Positions 1 to 7,849 of a DNA stretch of 64,000 nucleotides are shown here, in pieces. Origin of the DNA: Pseudomonas inefficax (GTDB lineage Bacteria > Pseudomonadota > Gammaproteobacteria > Pseudomonadales > Pseudomonadaceae); contig NZ_OPYN01000172.1 of the NCBI RefSeq assembly GCF_900277125.1, positions 31,055-95,054 of the forward strand, in the 5' to 3' direction. A program made the translations under genes and the position numbers. The notes under the pieces were generated by a model that saw only the letters and a list, made by a program, of their open reading frames with translations, made no database searches and had not been told where the DNA came from. The stretch's first letter is position 1; the number at the start of each line of letters is the position of its first letter.

Positions 1-750
1 GTGTTCCTGCTGCAAGGCCACGGCCAGCGCAACTGGAAAATCGGCCAGATGTGCAGCAGCGACAGCTCGCTGCTGGAGCACGCCGACCTGCGCATCCTCG
101 CCGACTTCGAGCAGAGCGATGAGTGGACCCTGGAGCCGGGCGACATGCTTTACCTGCCACCACGCCTGGCCCACTACGGCGTGGCCGTGGACGACTGCCT
201 GACCTACTCGGTAGGCTTCCGCGCGCCAAGCGCCGCCGAAGTGCTGACCCACTTCACCGATTTCCTCGGCCAGTTCCTGCCCGACGAAGAACGCTACAGC
301 GACGCCGATGCCCAGCCGGTCAGCGACCCACACCAGATCCAGCACGACGCCCTCGACCGCCTGAAGGCGCTGCTCGACAAGCACATGGGCGACAAGGACC
401 TGCTGCTGACCTGGTTCGGCCAGTTCATGACCGAGCCGCGCTACCCCGAGCAGATCGTCGGTGAAGAGCTGTCCGAGGAAGAGCTGGTCGATGCCCTGGA
501 ACAGGGCGCCATCCTGATCCGCAACCCGAGCGCGCGCCTGGCCTGGTCCGAATTCGAAGAAGACCTGCTGCTGTTCGCCAGCGGCCGCAGCTGCCCGCTG
601 CCAGGCAAACTGCGCGAGCTGCTGAAGCTGGTTTGCGCGGCCGACGCCCTGCACATCGACAACCTGGGCGAATGGCTGCAGGATGAAGATGGCCTTATGC
701 TGGTACAGCAGCTGGTCAAACAAGGAAGCCTGGGATTCGCCAATGAATAA
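1..750 (+). CDS. Ribosomal protein hydroxylase RoxA/YcfD-like cupin protein (5' end missing)
   Basis: This is the C-terminal 249 codons of a JmjC/cupin-4 family 2-oxoglutarate- and Fe(II)-dependent oxygenase. In Escherichia coli the family member YcfD (RoxA) hydroxylates an arginine of ribosomal protein L16. The frame is open from base 1, so the GTG there is not a credible start. About 140 N-terminal residues, including the HxD iron ligands, lie upstream of the window. The distal iron-ligand histidine is probably visible residue 58 in LPPRLAHYG, preceded by the cupin segment EPGDMLYL. The rest is the acidic dimerisation and winged-helix C-terminal region typical of the family. The stop overlaps the following acetyltransferase start by 8 bases, so the two genes are probably cotranscribed. 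Confidence 0.88.
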   Translation: MFLLQGHGQRNWKIGQMCSSDSSLLEHADLRILADFEQSDEWTLEPGDMLYLPPRLAHYGVAVDDCLTYSVGFRAPSAAEVLTHFTDFLGQFLPDEERYSDADAQPVSDPHQIQHDALDRLKALLDKHMGDKDLLLTWFGQFMTEPRYPEQIVGEELSEEELVDALEQGAILIRNPSARLAWSEFEEDLLLFASGRSCPLPGKLRELLKLVCAADALHIDNLGEWLQDEDGLMLVQQLVKQGSLGFANE

Positions 751-1171
751 GATTCGTGTGCGCCTCGCCGACTGGCACAAGGACAACGCCGACATCCGCC
801 GCATCCGCGAAGCGGTGTTCATTGCCGAACAGCACGTTCCGCCTGAGCTGGAATGGGACTCGGATGATCCGACCGCCGTGCACTTCCTGGCCCTGGAAGG
901 CGACTACCCGATCGGCACCGCGCGCCTGCTGCCTGATGGCACCATCGGCCGGGTCTCGGTGCTGAAGGACTGGCGCGGGCTGAAGGTGGGTGACGCGCTG
1001 ATGAACGCTGTGATTGTCGAAGCACAGAACCGCGACCTGAAGCAGCAGATGCTCAGCGCCCAGGTGCACGCCACACCGTTCTACGAGCGGCTGGGCTTTC
1101 GCGTAGTCAGCGAAGAGTTCCTCGAAGCCGGCATCCCGCACGTGGACATGGTGCGCGACTCGCGTGCCTGA
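743..1171 (+). CDS. GNAT family N-acetyltransferase
   Basis: A 142-residue single-domain GNAT acetyltransferase. The acetyl-CoA pyrophosphate loop is recognisable as RGLKVGDAL (residues 78-86), and the C-terminal ATPFYERLGF (110-119) is the usual beta-strand/helix ending of ElaA/YjcF-like members. The acceptor substrate cannot be told from sequence. I chose the ATG at 743, inside the end of the RoxA gene, because homology begins at MNKIRVRLADW. The longer frame from 683 would read through the RoxA coding end in another frame. The 8-base overlap suggests translational coupling. A hairpin follows the gene. Confidence 0.85.
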   Translation: MNKIRVRLADWHKDNADIRRIREAVFIAEQHVPPELEWDSDDPTAVHFLALEGDYPIGTARLLPDGTIGRVSVLKDWRGLKVGDALMNAVIVEAQNRDLKQQMLSAQVHATPFYERLGFRVVSEEFLEAGIPHVDMVRDSRA

Positions 1172-1183
1172 TCCATGATCTGC

Positions 1184-1231
1184 CCACAGGGGCCTCCCCA
1201 AATCCCGAAAATTGTGGGGGGGCCTCTGTGG
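1184..1231. terminator. Imperfect hairpin after the GNAT gene
   Basis: The arms CCACAGGGGCCTCCCC and GGGGGGGCCTCTGTGG pair with two mismatches around a short A/T-containing loop. The right arm runs into the adjacent REP element. There is no clear T-tract, so this may be a folded 3' end or a diverged REP partner, not a classical intrinsic terminator. Confidence 0.45.
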
Positions 1232-1264
1232 GAGCGGGTTCACCCGCGAAGAGGCCGGCACAGC
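1226..1264 (+). repeat. REP element (P. putida type)
   Basis: A single copy of the 35-40 bp REP with the inner palindrome GCGGGTTCACCCGC flanked by CTGTGGGA and GAAGAGGCCGGCACAG. It lies between the acetyltransferase and topB. Confidence 0.9.
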
Positions 1265-1375
1265 CAAGACATCCCTCCTGACAAAAAACCTGTACATCCA
1301 TCCAGATAAAACTTGCCTCCGCGCCCCCGCTTGCGCATCCTATCGCCCATCAACCCCGATGAAGCGTCCCCGGCC

Positions 1376-3331
1376 ATGCGCCTGTTCCTCTGCGAAAAAC
1401 CCTCCCAGGCAAAAGACATCGCCAAAGTGCTCGGCGCCAACCGCAAGGGCGATGGCTGCTGGCAAGGCACCGACGTCTGCGTGACCTGGTGCATCGGCCA
1501 CCTGCTGGAAACCGCCCCGCCCGACAGCTACGACGAACGCTACAAGCGCTGGAACCTGGCCGACCTGCCGATCATCCCGGAAAAGTGGAAGATGCTGGTC
1601 AAACCCAAGACCGCCAGCCAGTTCAAGGCAGTCAAACGCCTGCTCGGCGAAGCGCGCGAACTGGTGATCGCCACCGACGCCGACCGGGAAGGCGAAATGA
1701 TCGCCCGCGAACTGGTCGAGCATTGCCGCTACCGCGGCCCGGTGCAGCGCCTGTGGCTGTCGGCGCTGGACGACGCCTCCATTCGCAAGGCCCTGGCGCG
1801 ACTGCTGCCGGGCCACGAAACCTTCAACCTGTACCACTCGGCGCTGGGTCGCTCGCGCGCCGACTGGCTTATCGGCATGAACATGAGCCGGCTGTTCACC
1901 CTGCTGGGCCGCCAGTCGGGCTATCAGGGCGTGCTGCCGGTGGGCCGGGTGCAAACGCCAACTTTACGCCTGGTGGTCGACCGCGACCGCAGCATCGCCG
2001 ACTTCGTGCCGGTACCGTTCTGGGCCATCGATGTGCAGCTGGAGCACGCAGGCCAAGGCTTCAATGCCCAATGGCGCGCGCCCGAGGACGCCTGCGACGA
2101 TCAAGGCCGCTGTCTGAATCAGGCCCTGGCACAACAGGCCGCCACGGACATCAACCAGGCCGGCACTGCCCGGGCCACCAAGGTGGCCACCGAGCGCGTA
2201 CGAGAAGCCGCGCCTCTGCCCTTCGACCTGGGCACCCTGCAGGAACTGTGCTCGAAAAAGTTCGGCCTCGGCGCCCAGGAAACCCTCGACATCGCCCAGG
2301 CCCTGTACGAAACCCACAAGCTGATCACCTACCCGCGCAGCGACTGCGGCTACCTGCCGCAAAGCCAGCATGCCGAAGCGCCAGCCATCCTCGCCGCCCT
2401 GCAACGGGCCGATGCCAGCCTGGCGCCGCTGCAACCCTATCTGGAGCCGCAGCGCCGTTCACGGGCGTGGAACGACGCCAAGGTCAGCGCTCACCACGGC
2501 ATCATCCCCACTGCCGCCGCCAGCGACCCGTCGCGCCTGCCCGCCAAGCACAAGGCGGTGTACACCCTGATCCGCGCCCGCTACCTGGCGCAGTTTCTGC
2601 CCAACCACGAGTTCGACCGCACCCAGGCCGACTTCGACTGCGCCGGCCATGCCCTGCGTGCAGTAGGCAAGCAGATCATCGAGCCAGGCTGGCGCCGTGC
2701 GCTACCCGAGGCGCTGACCCCGGCCAAGGGCCGCGAGGCACCACCAGCCCAGGTACTGCCGGTGCTGCGCGAAGGCCAGGACTGCACAGTGCAGGGCCTG
2801 CAACTGAAGGACCTGTGGACCCAGCCGCCCAAGCCATTTACCGAAGGCGACCTGATCAAGGCGATGAAGAACGTCGCCAAGCTGGTGGACGACCCGCGGT
2901 TGAAGCAGAAGCTCAAGGAAACCACCGGCATCGGCACCGAAGCCACCCGTGCCAGCATCATCCAGGGGTTGCTAGACCGCGGCTACCTGGTGAAGAACGG
3001 CAAGGCGCTGTCCGCCACCCCTGCGGCCTTCAGCCTGATCGATGCCGTGCCACGCGCCATTGCCGACCCTGGCACCACGGCTATCTGGGAACAGGCGCTG
3101 GACATGGTGCAGAGTGGCGAGATGACGCTGGAGGAGTTCGTCGCCCGGCAGTCGGCATGGATGGGCAAGCTGGTCGAACGGTGCAGCGGCATGCGCATGA
3201 CCATCAGCGGGCCGGCAGCCGGGACTGCACCGCCGTGGAAGAAGAAGCGTCGAGGAAATGGGAAGAGTAAAGCGGCTGGAAGCAAGGCTGCCAGCAAGCC
3301 GCGACAGCCGCGGAGAAAGGCGGCAACCTGA
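1376..3331 (+). CDS. topB: DNA topoisomerase III
   Basis: A 651-residue type IA topoisomerase that decatenates single-stranded DNA. The Toprim domain starts at residue 1 (LFLCEKPSQAKDIAKVLG), with the acidic metal site in TDADREGEM (D101, D103, E106). GRVQTPTLRLVVDRD and the nucleophile Tyr319 in LITYPRSDCGYLP follow. The C-terminus ends in a lysine/arginine/alanine-rich tail (about residues 615-651) of the kind that binds DNA, and it has no zinc-finger cysteines. I chose the ATG at 1376 because family similarity begins at MRLFLCEKPS. An in-frame start at 1313 would add 21 unconserved residues. Confidence 0.95.
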   Translation: MRLFLCEKPSQAKDIAKVLGANRKGDGCWQGTDVCVTWCIGHLLETAPPDSYDERYKRWNLADLPIIPEKWKMLVKPKTASQFKAVKRLLGEARELVIATDADREGEMIARELVEHCRYRGPVQRLWLSALDDASIRKALARLLPGHETFNLYHSALGRSRADWLIGMNMSRLFTLLGRQSGYQGVLPVGRVQTPTLRLVVDRDRSIADFVPVPFWAIDVQLEHAGQGFNAQWRAPEDACDDQGRCLNQALAQQAATDINQAGTARATKVATERVREAAPLPFDLGTLQELCSKKFGLGAQETLDIAQALYETHKLITYPRSDCGYLPQSQHAEAPAILAALQRADASLAPLQPYLEPQRRSRAWNDAKVSAHHGIIPTAAASDPSRLPAKHKAVYTLIRARYLAQFLPNHEFDRTQADFDCAGHALRAVGKQIIEPGWRRALPEALTPAKGREAPPAQVLPVLREGQDCTVQGLQLKDLWTQPPKPFTEGDLIKAMKNVAKLVDDPRLKQKLKETTGIGTEATRASIIQGLLDRGYLVKNGKALSATPAAFSLIDAVPRAIADPGTTAIWEQALDMVQSGEMTLEEFVARQSAWMGKLVERCSGMRMTISGPAAGTAPPWKKKRRGNGKSKAAGSKAASKPRQPRRKAAT

Positions 3332-3350
3332 AGTTTTTGCAATATCAGCT

Positions 3351-3455
3351 CCGGCCTCTTCGCGGGTAAACCCGCTCCCACAGGTACATCGCCAACCTCG
3401 ATAACTGTGATGACTTTGTGGGAGCGGGTTTACCCGCGAAAGGGCCAGGACAGGT
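3351..3455. repeat. REP pair (inverted)
   Basis: Two REP units in opposite orientation, 3351-3386 and 3417-3455, lie 3' of topB. Together they can fold into one long hairpin. Confidence 0.9.
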
Positions 3456-3503
3456 AGCACAACAACCCCCAGCTAACCCATCAACCCCGACCATGCATTG
3501 GCA

Positions 3504-3557
3504 CCATGAAATTTACCTGCTAAGTTTTCATGAAAATAAACACAATAAATTTCATGG
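3504..3557. promoter_or_regulatory. 54-bp symmetric operator-like element before the FAD oxidoreductase gene
   Basis: A perfect 12-bp inverted repeat (CCATGAAATTTA at 3504-3515, TAAATTTCATGG at 3546-3557) surrounds a perfect 12-bp palindrome TTTTCATGAAAA (3525-3536). All parts share one centre at 3530.5. The shared unit is TTTCATG/CATGAAA. The element is AT-rich in a GC-rich genome and ends 9 bases before the ATG at 3567, so it covers the likely promoter and the ribosome binding region. A dimeric or tetrameric repressor binding site is the simplest reading. The protein is unknown and no regulator gene is adjacent. Confidence 0.6.
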
Positions 3558-3566
3558 AATCTCTGC

Positions 3567-4856
3567 ATGTTCAAACAGTCCGCCCAGCACATCGCCAGCT
3601 ACTACGCCCAGACCTACCCCGCCAGCATTCCCCTGCACCCTACCCTGCAAGGCAGCCACGACACCGAAGTCCTGATCATTGGCGCCGGCTTCAGCGGCCT
3701 GCACACCGCCTTGCGCCTGACCCAGGCCGGCAAGCGTGTAACACTGCTGGAAGCCAGCCGCGTGGCCTGGGCAGCGTCCGGCCGCAACGGTGGCCAGGCA
3801 CTGCTCGGCTGGTCGTGCGACATGCCGCCGCTGGAGAAGGCCTTGGGCGTCGAACGCACCCAACGCCTGTGGGCCAGTATGTGCTGGGCCGCCGATGAAT
3901 TGCGCGAGTTGCCCGAGCGGCATGGCTTCGACATCGACTACCGGCTGGGCAGCCTGTGGACCGCCGTGCTGCCGCGCCGGGTGAAGATGCTGGAAGATGC
4001 CCTGCACGAGGCCGAACACAAATGGGGCTACGACGCCCTGCGCCTGATCGGCCGCGACGAGCTGCCGCAATGGATCGACAGCCCGCGCTACCAGGCCGCG
4101 CTATACGATGCCAAAGGCGCCCACCTCAACCCACTGAAGCTGGCCCAGGGCCTGGCCAGTACCATCGAAGCGGCTGGCGGGCGAATCTACGAACAGAGCC
4201 AGGTGCTCGACTATCAACAGACCGGCAGCGGCTACATCGCCCGCACTGCGCGTGGCGAAGTGCGCAGCGATGTGCTGGTGCTGGCCTGCAACGTCTACAT
4301 CGACCGCCTCGACCGCAGCCTGTCACGCCGCCTGCTGCCCGTCGGGTCCTACCAGGTGGCCACCGCGCCACTGGACGCCGACTTCGCCCGTTCGCTGCTG
4401 CCGCGCAACAGTTGCGTGATCGACAACCAGTTCGTGCCCGACTACTTCCGCCTTACCCCTGACCACCGCCTGCTGTTCGGCGGCGGCTGCACCTACCTGG
4501 GTGGCATCCCCAAGGATGTCGCCAGCGCCACCCGCCCGTACCTGGAGCGGGTGTTCCCGCAACTGGCCGGGGTAGCCATCGACTACGCCTGGGGCGGCCA
4601 TATCGATTGCAGTATTCAGCGTACCCCGGATGTCGGCCGCGAGGGCCAGCGCTACTGGCTGCAGGGCTTCTCCGGCCATGGCGTGCTCCCTACACTGGCG
4701 GCGGCGCGTGCGGTCAGCGATGCCATTCTTGGCGACGACGACCTGCTGACGCTGTACCAAGGCATCGACAACGGCCGCTTCCCCGGCGGCGATCTACTGG
4801 CGGCACCGCTGGAAGCCGCTGCCAAGGCCTGGTACCGGATGCGCGACCGCGTCTGA
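3567..4856 (+). CDS. FAD-dependent oxidoreductase, PuuB/OrdL-like amine oxidase
   Basis: A 429-residue DAO-family flavoprotein. The N-terminal Rossmann motif is IIGAGFSGLHTALRL (residues 37-51). ASGRNGGQALLGWSC follows, typical of gamma-glutamylputrescine oxidoreductases and related amine oxidases. The C-terminal GGHIDCSIQRTPDVG and GFSGHGVLPT close the FAD site. A substrate such as gamma-glutamyl-putrescine or another secondary amine is inferred from the family only, since no polyamine genes are adjacent. The ATG at 3567 follows a GGAA Shine-Dalgarno-like stretch that overlaps the symmetric element at 3504-3557, so expression is probably under a dedicated repressor. Confidence 0.85.
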   Translation: MFKQSAQHIASYYAQTYPASIPLHPTLQGSHDTEVLIIGAGFSGLHTALRLTQAGKRVTLLEASRVAWAASGRNGGQALLGWSCDMPPLEKALGVERTQRLWASMCWAADELRELPERHGFDIDYRLGSLWTAVLPRRVKMLEDALHEAEHKWGYDALRLIGRDELPQWIDSPRYQAALYDAKGAHLNPLKLAQGLASTIEAAGGRIYEQSQVLDYQQTGSGYIARTARGEVRSDVLVLACNVYIDRLDRSLSRRLLPVGSYQVATAPLDADFARSLLPRNSCVIDNQFVPDYFRLTPDHRLLFGGGCTYLGGIPKDVASATRPYLERVFPQLAGVAIDYAWGGHIDCSIQRTPDVGREGQRYWLQGFSGHGVLPTLAAARAVSDAILGDDDLLTLYQGIDNGRFPGGDLLAAPLEAAAKAWYRMRDRV

Positions 4857-4871
4857 GGGCAATTTGTATGA

Positions 4872-5050
4872 CCTGTGCGGGCCTCTTCGCGGGTGAACCC
4901 GCTCCCACATGTCATGTACAGATATCAAGACCTGTGCAGTACCTGTGGGAGCGGGTTCACCCGCGAAGAGGCCCGCACAGGATCACCACAGGCCGAAAGT
5001 TCTGTGCAGTACCTGTGGGAGCTGGCTTGCCGGCGATGAGGCCGGTACTG
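4872..5050. repeat. Cluster of three REP elements
   Basis: Units at 4872-4911, 4941-4980 and 5011-5050. The first two are inverted relative to each other. The third repeats the orientation of the second and is more diverged (core GCTGGCTTGCCGGC). They fill most of the gap between two plus-strand genes. Confidence 0.9.
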
Positions 5051-5130
5051 CCAATACAAATTCCAGCGCCAGGATAAATTCCTCCTATGCTCAATAGCTC
5101 CCTTCGCTTCCTGCACCCAGGAGACACGAC

Positions 5131-5961
5131 ATGAGCTATGTAACCACGAAGGATGGCGTACAGATCTTCTACAAGGACTGGGGCCCGCGCGATGCGCCGG
5201 TCATCCATTTCCACCACGGCTGGCCGCTCAGCGCCGACGACTGGGATGCGCAGATGCTGTTCTTCCTCGCTCAGGGTTTCCGCGTGGTCGCCCATGATCG
5301 CCGTGGCCATGGCCGCTCCAGCCAGGTATGGGACGGCCACGACATGGACCACTACGCCGACGATGTGGCGGCGGTGGTCGCTCACCTGGGCACCCAGGGT
5401 GCCGTGCATGTCGGCCACTCGACCGGTGGCGGTGAAGTGGTGCGCTACATGGCCCGGCACCCTGAAGACAAGGTGGCCAAGGCCGTGCTGATCGCCGCAG
5501 TACCGCCACTGATGGTGCAGACTCCCGGTAATCCCGGTGGGCTGCCCAAATCGGTTTTCGACGGCTTCCAGGCCCAGGTCGCCAGCAACCGTGCGCAGTT
5601 CTACCGGGATGTGCCGGCCGGGCCGTTTTACGGCTACAACCGCCCCGGTGTCGAAGCCAGCGAAGGCATCATCGGCAACTGGTGGCGCCAGGGCATGATT
5701 GGCAGCGCCAAGGCCCATTACGATGGCATCGTGGCGTTTTCCCAGACTGACTTTACCGATGACTTGAAGGGCATCCAACAGCCGGTGCTGGTGATGCATG
5801 GTGATGATGATCAGATCGTGCCGTATGAGAACTCCGGGCTGCTGTCGGCGAAGCTGCTGCCCAATGGCACGCTGAAGACCTACAAGGGCTACCCGCATGG
5901 CATGCCGACCACCCATGCCGATGTGATCAATGCGGATTTGCTGGCGTTTATCCGTAGCTGA
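5131..5961 (+). CDS. Alpha/beta hydrolase, cofactor-free (non-heme) chloroperoxidase family
   Basis: A 276-residue alpha/beta hydrolase. Family markers are HHGWPLSADDWDAQ (oxyanion region), the nucleophile elbow GHSTGG with Ser97, an acid in MHGDDDQIVP and the catalytic His256 in YPHGMPTTH. Members called non-heme chloroperoxidases are in practice serine esterases with perhydrolase activity that can halogenate through a peracid. The native substrate is unknown. There is a good AGGAGA ribosome binding site before the ATG. The gene stands alone between REP clusters. Confidence 0.88.
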   Translation: MSYVTTKDGVQIFYKDWGPRDAPVIHFHHGWPLSADDWDAQMLFFLAQGFRVVAHDRRGHGRSSQVWDGHDMDHYADDVAAVVAHLGTQGAVHVGHSTGGGEVVRYMARHPEDKVAKAVLIAAVPPLMVQTPGNPGGLPKSVFDGFQAQVASNRAQFYRDVPAGPFYGYNRPGVEASEGIIGNWWRQGMIGSAKAHYDGIVAFSQTDFTDDLKGIQQPVLVMHGDDDQIVPYENSGLLSAKLLPNGTLKTYKGYPHGMPTTHADVINADLLAFIRS

Positions 5962-5970
5962 TGTGATGGC

Positions 5971-6077
5971 CTGTACCGGCCCTTTCGCGGGCGCGCCCGC
6001 TCCCACAGGTACTGCACAAGTCTTGAAATGTGCAGGTAACCTGTGGGAGCGGGCATGCCCGCGAAAGGGTCGGCACT
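5971..6077. repeat. REP pair (inverted)
   Basis: Units at 5971-6011 and 6039-6077 face each other in the gap after the chloroperoxidase gene. Their cores are the GCGGGCGCGCCCGC and GCGGGCATGCCCGC variants. Confidence 0.9.
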
Positions 6078-6162
6078 GGCAACACACCTCCCCCAGGATT
6101 ACCATGTCACCCTTCTAGTGCGGCCTTTTGCCGCCCCTTGCCTCCCTGCCTGCCAGAACCCC

Positions 6163-6942
6163 ATGCCCTTCGAACTCACCGTAGAACCCCTCACCCTGCT
6201 GATCCTGGCCCTGGTCGCCTTCGTCGCCGGTTTCATCGATGCCATCGCCGGCGGTGGCGGCCTGCTCACTACCCCGGCGCTACTCACCGCCGGCATGCCA
6301 CCGCACCTGGTACTGGGCACCAACAAGCTCAGCTCCACCTTCGGCTCGGCCACCGCCGGTTTCACCTACTACAAGCGCAAGCTGTTCCATCCGGCACAAT
6401 GGCGCCTGGCCTTGTTCGCCACCTTGACCGGGGCGTTGCTCGGCGCGGTCATCGCCCACTACATGCCGGCCGAATGGCTGAACAAGATGCTGCCAGTCAT
6501 CGTCTTCGCCTGTGGCGTGTACCTTCTGTTCGGCGGCACGCCCAAGGCACCGCTGGATGCCGATGCACCTATCAGGAAAAAGTGGCAAGTGCCGCAAGGC
6601 TTCACCCTGGGCTTCTATGACGGCGTGGCCGGCCCGGGTACCGGGGCGTTCTGGACGGTGAGCACCCTGCTGCTCTACCCCATCGACCTGGTCCGGGCCA
6701 GCGGCGTGGCGCGCAGCATGAACTTCGTCAGCAACATCGCAGCGCTGACGGTGTTCATCATTTCCGGGCAGGTGGATTACATCGTCGGCCTGTGCATGGG
6801 CCTGTCGGTAATGGTCGGCGCGTTCTTCGGCGCACGCACGGCGATCAGTGGCGGCAGCAAGTTCATCCGCCCGGTGTTCATCACCGTGGTGCTGGCATTG
6901 ACCGTGCGCCTAGCGTGGCAGCACTGGTTCGGGCAGGCCTGA
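6163..6942 (+). CDS. TauE/SafE (TSUP) family membrane permease, YfcA-like
   Basis: A 259-residue polytopic membrane protein of the sulfite exporter TauE/SafE family with about eight hydrophobic segments. The signature GFIDAIAGGGGLLTTPAL lies at residues 23-40, and the second-half counterpart YDGVAGPGTGAFWT reflects the internal duplication of the family. The transported compound (sulfite, sulfonate or another organic anion) is not predictable. I chose the ATG at 6163 because the hydrophobic homology begins directly after it. The longer frame from 6043 runs through REP sequence. The gene is convergent with nudC and they share a long palindrome. Confidence 0.87.
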   Translation: MPFELTVEPLTLLILALVAFVAGFIDAIAGGGGLLTTPALLTAGMPPHLVLGTNKLSSTFGSATAGFTYYKRKLFHPAQWRLALFATLTGALLGAVIAHYMPAEWLNKMLPVIVFACGVYLLFGGTPKAPLDADAPIRKKWQVPQGFTLGFYDGVAGPGTGAFWTVSTLLLYPIDLVRASGVARSMNFVSNIAALTVFIISGQVDYIVGLCMGLSVMVGAFFGARTAISGGSKFIRPVFITVVLALTVRLAWQHWFGQA

Positions 6943-6943
6943 T

Positions 6944-7013
6944 GGGCTGTGATACCCCTGCTTACCCGCCCTATCTGCGCAGCTAGGACGGGAAAGCAGG
7001 GATATCACAGCCC
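6944..7013. terminator. 70-bp near-perfect palindrome between convergent genes
   Basis: The left arm 6944-6971 and right arm 6986-7013 pair at 25 of 28 positions. The 14-base loop contains its own palindrome CTGCGCAG. It sits 3' of the permease, and its right arm encodes the last residues of NudC. It probably acts as a bidirectional terminator or mRNA 3' stabiliser. No T-tract is evident. Confidence 0.6.
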
Positions 7014-7813
7014 AGCCGCCGTGCAACATAAAGGTCGATCAGGTACCGGGCAATCGACCGCCCGGCCGGCAGCGGCGGCAGGTCGTGGACGCTGAACCAC
7101 TTGGCGTCCTCGATCTCGTCCGGCTGCATGACGATATCGCCGCCGGCATACTCGGCATGGAAGCCCAGCATCATCGAATGCGGGAACGGCCAGCACTGGC
7201 TGCCGACGTACTGGATGTTCTTCACTTCCACCGCCACCTCTTCACGCACTTCGCGCACCAGGCAGTCCTCGGCCGACTCGCCCGGCTCGGCGAAGCCTGC
7301 CAGAGTGCTGTACACCCCGGTGACGAAGCGTGGCGAACGCGCCAGCAGGATCTCGTCGCCTCGGGTCACCAGCACGATCATACTCGGCGAGATGCGCGGA
7401 TAGCTGCGCAAGTCGCACGGCTGGCAGTACATCGCCCGCTCCCAGCGAATCTGCGTCATTGCCTGGCCGCAGCTGCCGCAGAAGCGATGCTCGCGGGCCC
7501 AGGTGCCAATCTGCGCGGCATAGCCCAGCACTTTGTAGGTGTCGAAGTCACCCTCGAGCATGAACGCGCGCAGGCCGCGCCAGGCGCAGCCGGGCAGGTC
7601 GGTGGCGCTGCGCAGCTCCAGCAGGAACACCGGCTGGCCGTCGAAGTGGCCGATACCGTGCTCGCACAGCACGTCGAGGTCCTGGCGCTTGAGCCAGTCG
7701 CGAGGGAACAGCGCGCCGTTGTCGTCCACCAGGAACCCTTCCGGGCTGCGGGCCACGGCCAGCCCCCCGGTTATCTGCGGGTCGAGTACTGCGGTAGTCC
7801 AGCGTGCTGACAT
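6983..7813 (-). CDS. nudC: NAD(+) diphosphatase / RNA deNADding Nudix hydrolase NudC
   Basis: A 276-residue Nudix hydrolase that splits NADH/NAD+ and removes NAD caps from RNA. The zinc site has C112 and C115 in CGSC, and C130 and C133 in CQPC. The Nudix box GFAEPGESAEDCLVREVREE covers residues 173-192. The NADH-pyrophosphatase signature that follows the box reads SQCWPFPHS at 205-213, where the usual form is SQPWPFPxS, so a normally conserved proline is cysteine here. The final codons lie in the right arm of the palindrome at 6944-7013. Confidence 0.93.
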   Translation of the reverse strand: MSARWTTAVLDPQITGGLAVARSPEGFLVDDNGALFPRDWLKRQDLDVLCEHGIGHFDGQPVFLLELRSATDLPGCAWRGLRAFMLEGDFDTYKVLGYAAQIGTWAREHRFCGSCGQAMTQIRWERAMYCQPCDLRSYPRISPSMIVLVTRGDEILLARSPRFVTGVYSTLAGFAEPGESAEDCLVREVREEVAVEVKNIQYVGSQCWPFPHSMMLGFHAEYAGGDIVMQPDEIEDAKWFSVHDLPPLPAGRSIARYLIDLYVARRLGCDIPAFPS

Positions 7814-7849
7814 GTCGGGGGTTCCTTTACTGCGCGTCCCCCGGCCTGA

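Noticed and set aside
1..3. GTG at the first base as the start of the first gene
   Set aside because: The frame is open to the window edge and the visible part lacks the N-terminal half of the JmjC/cupin fold, so the gene starts upstream.
4872..5050. CRISPR-like array of short repeats
   Set aside because: The repeats are inverted, few and imperfect, with the known REP core. There are no regular spacers and no cas genes.
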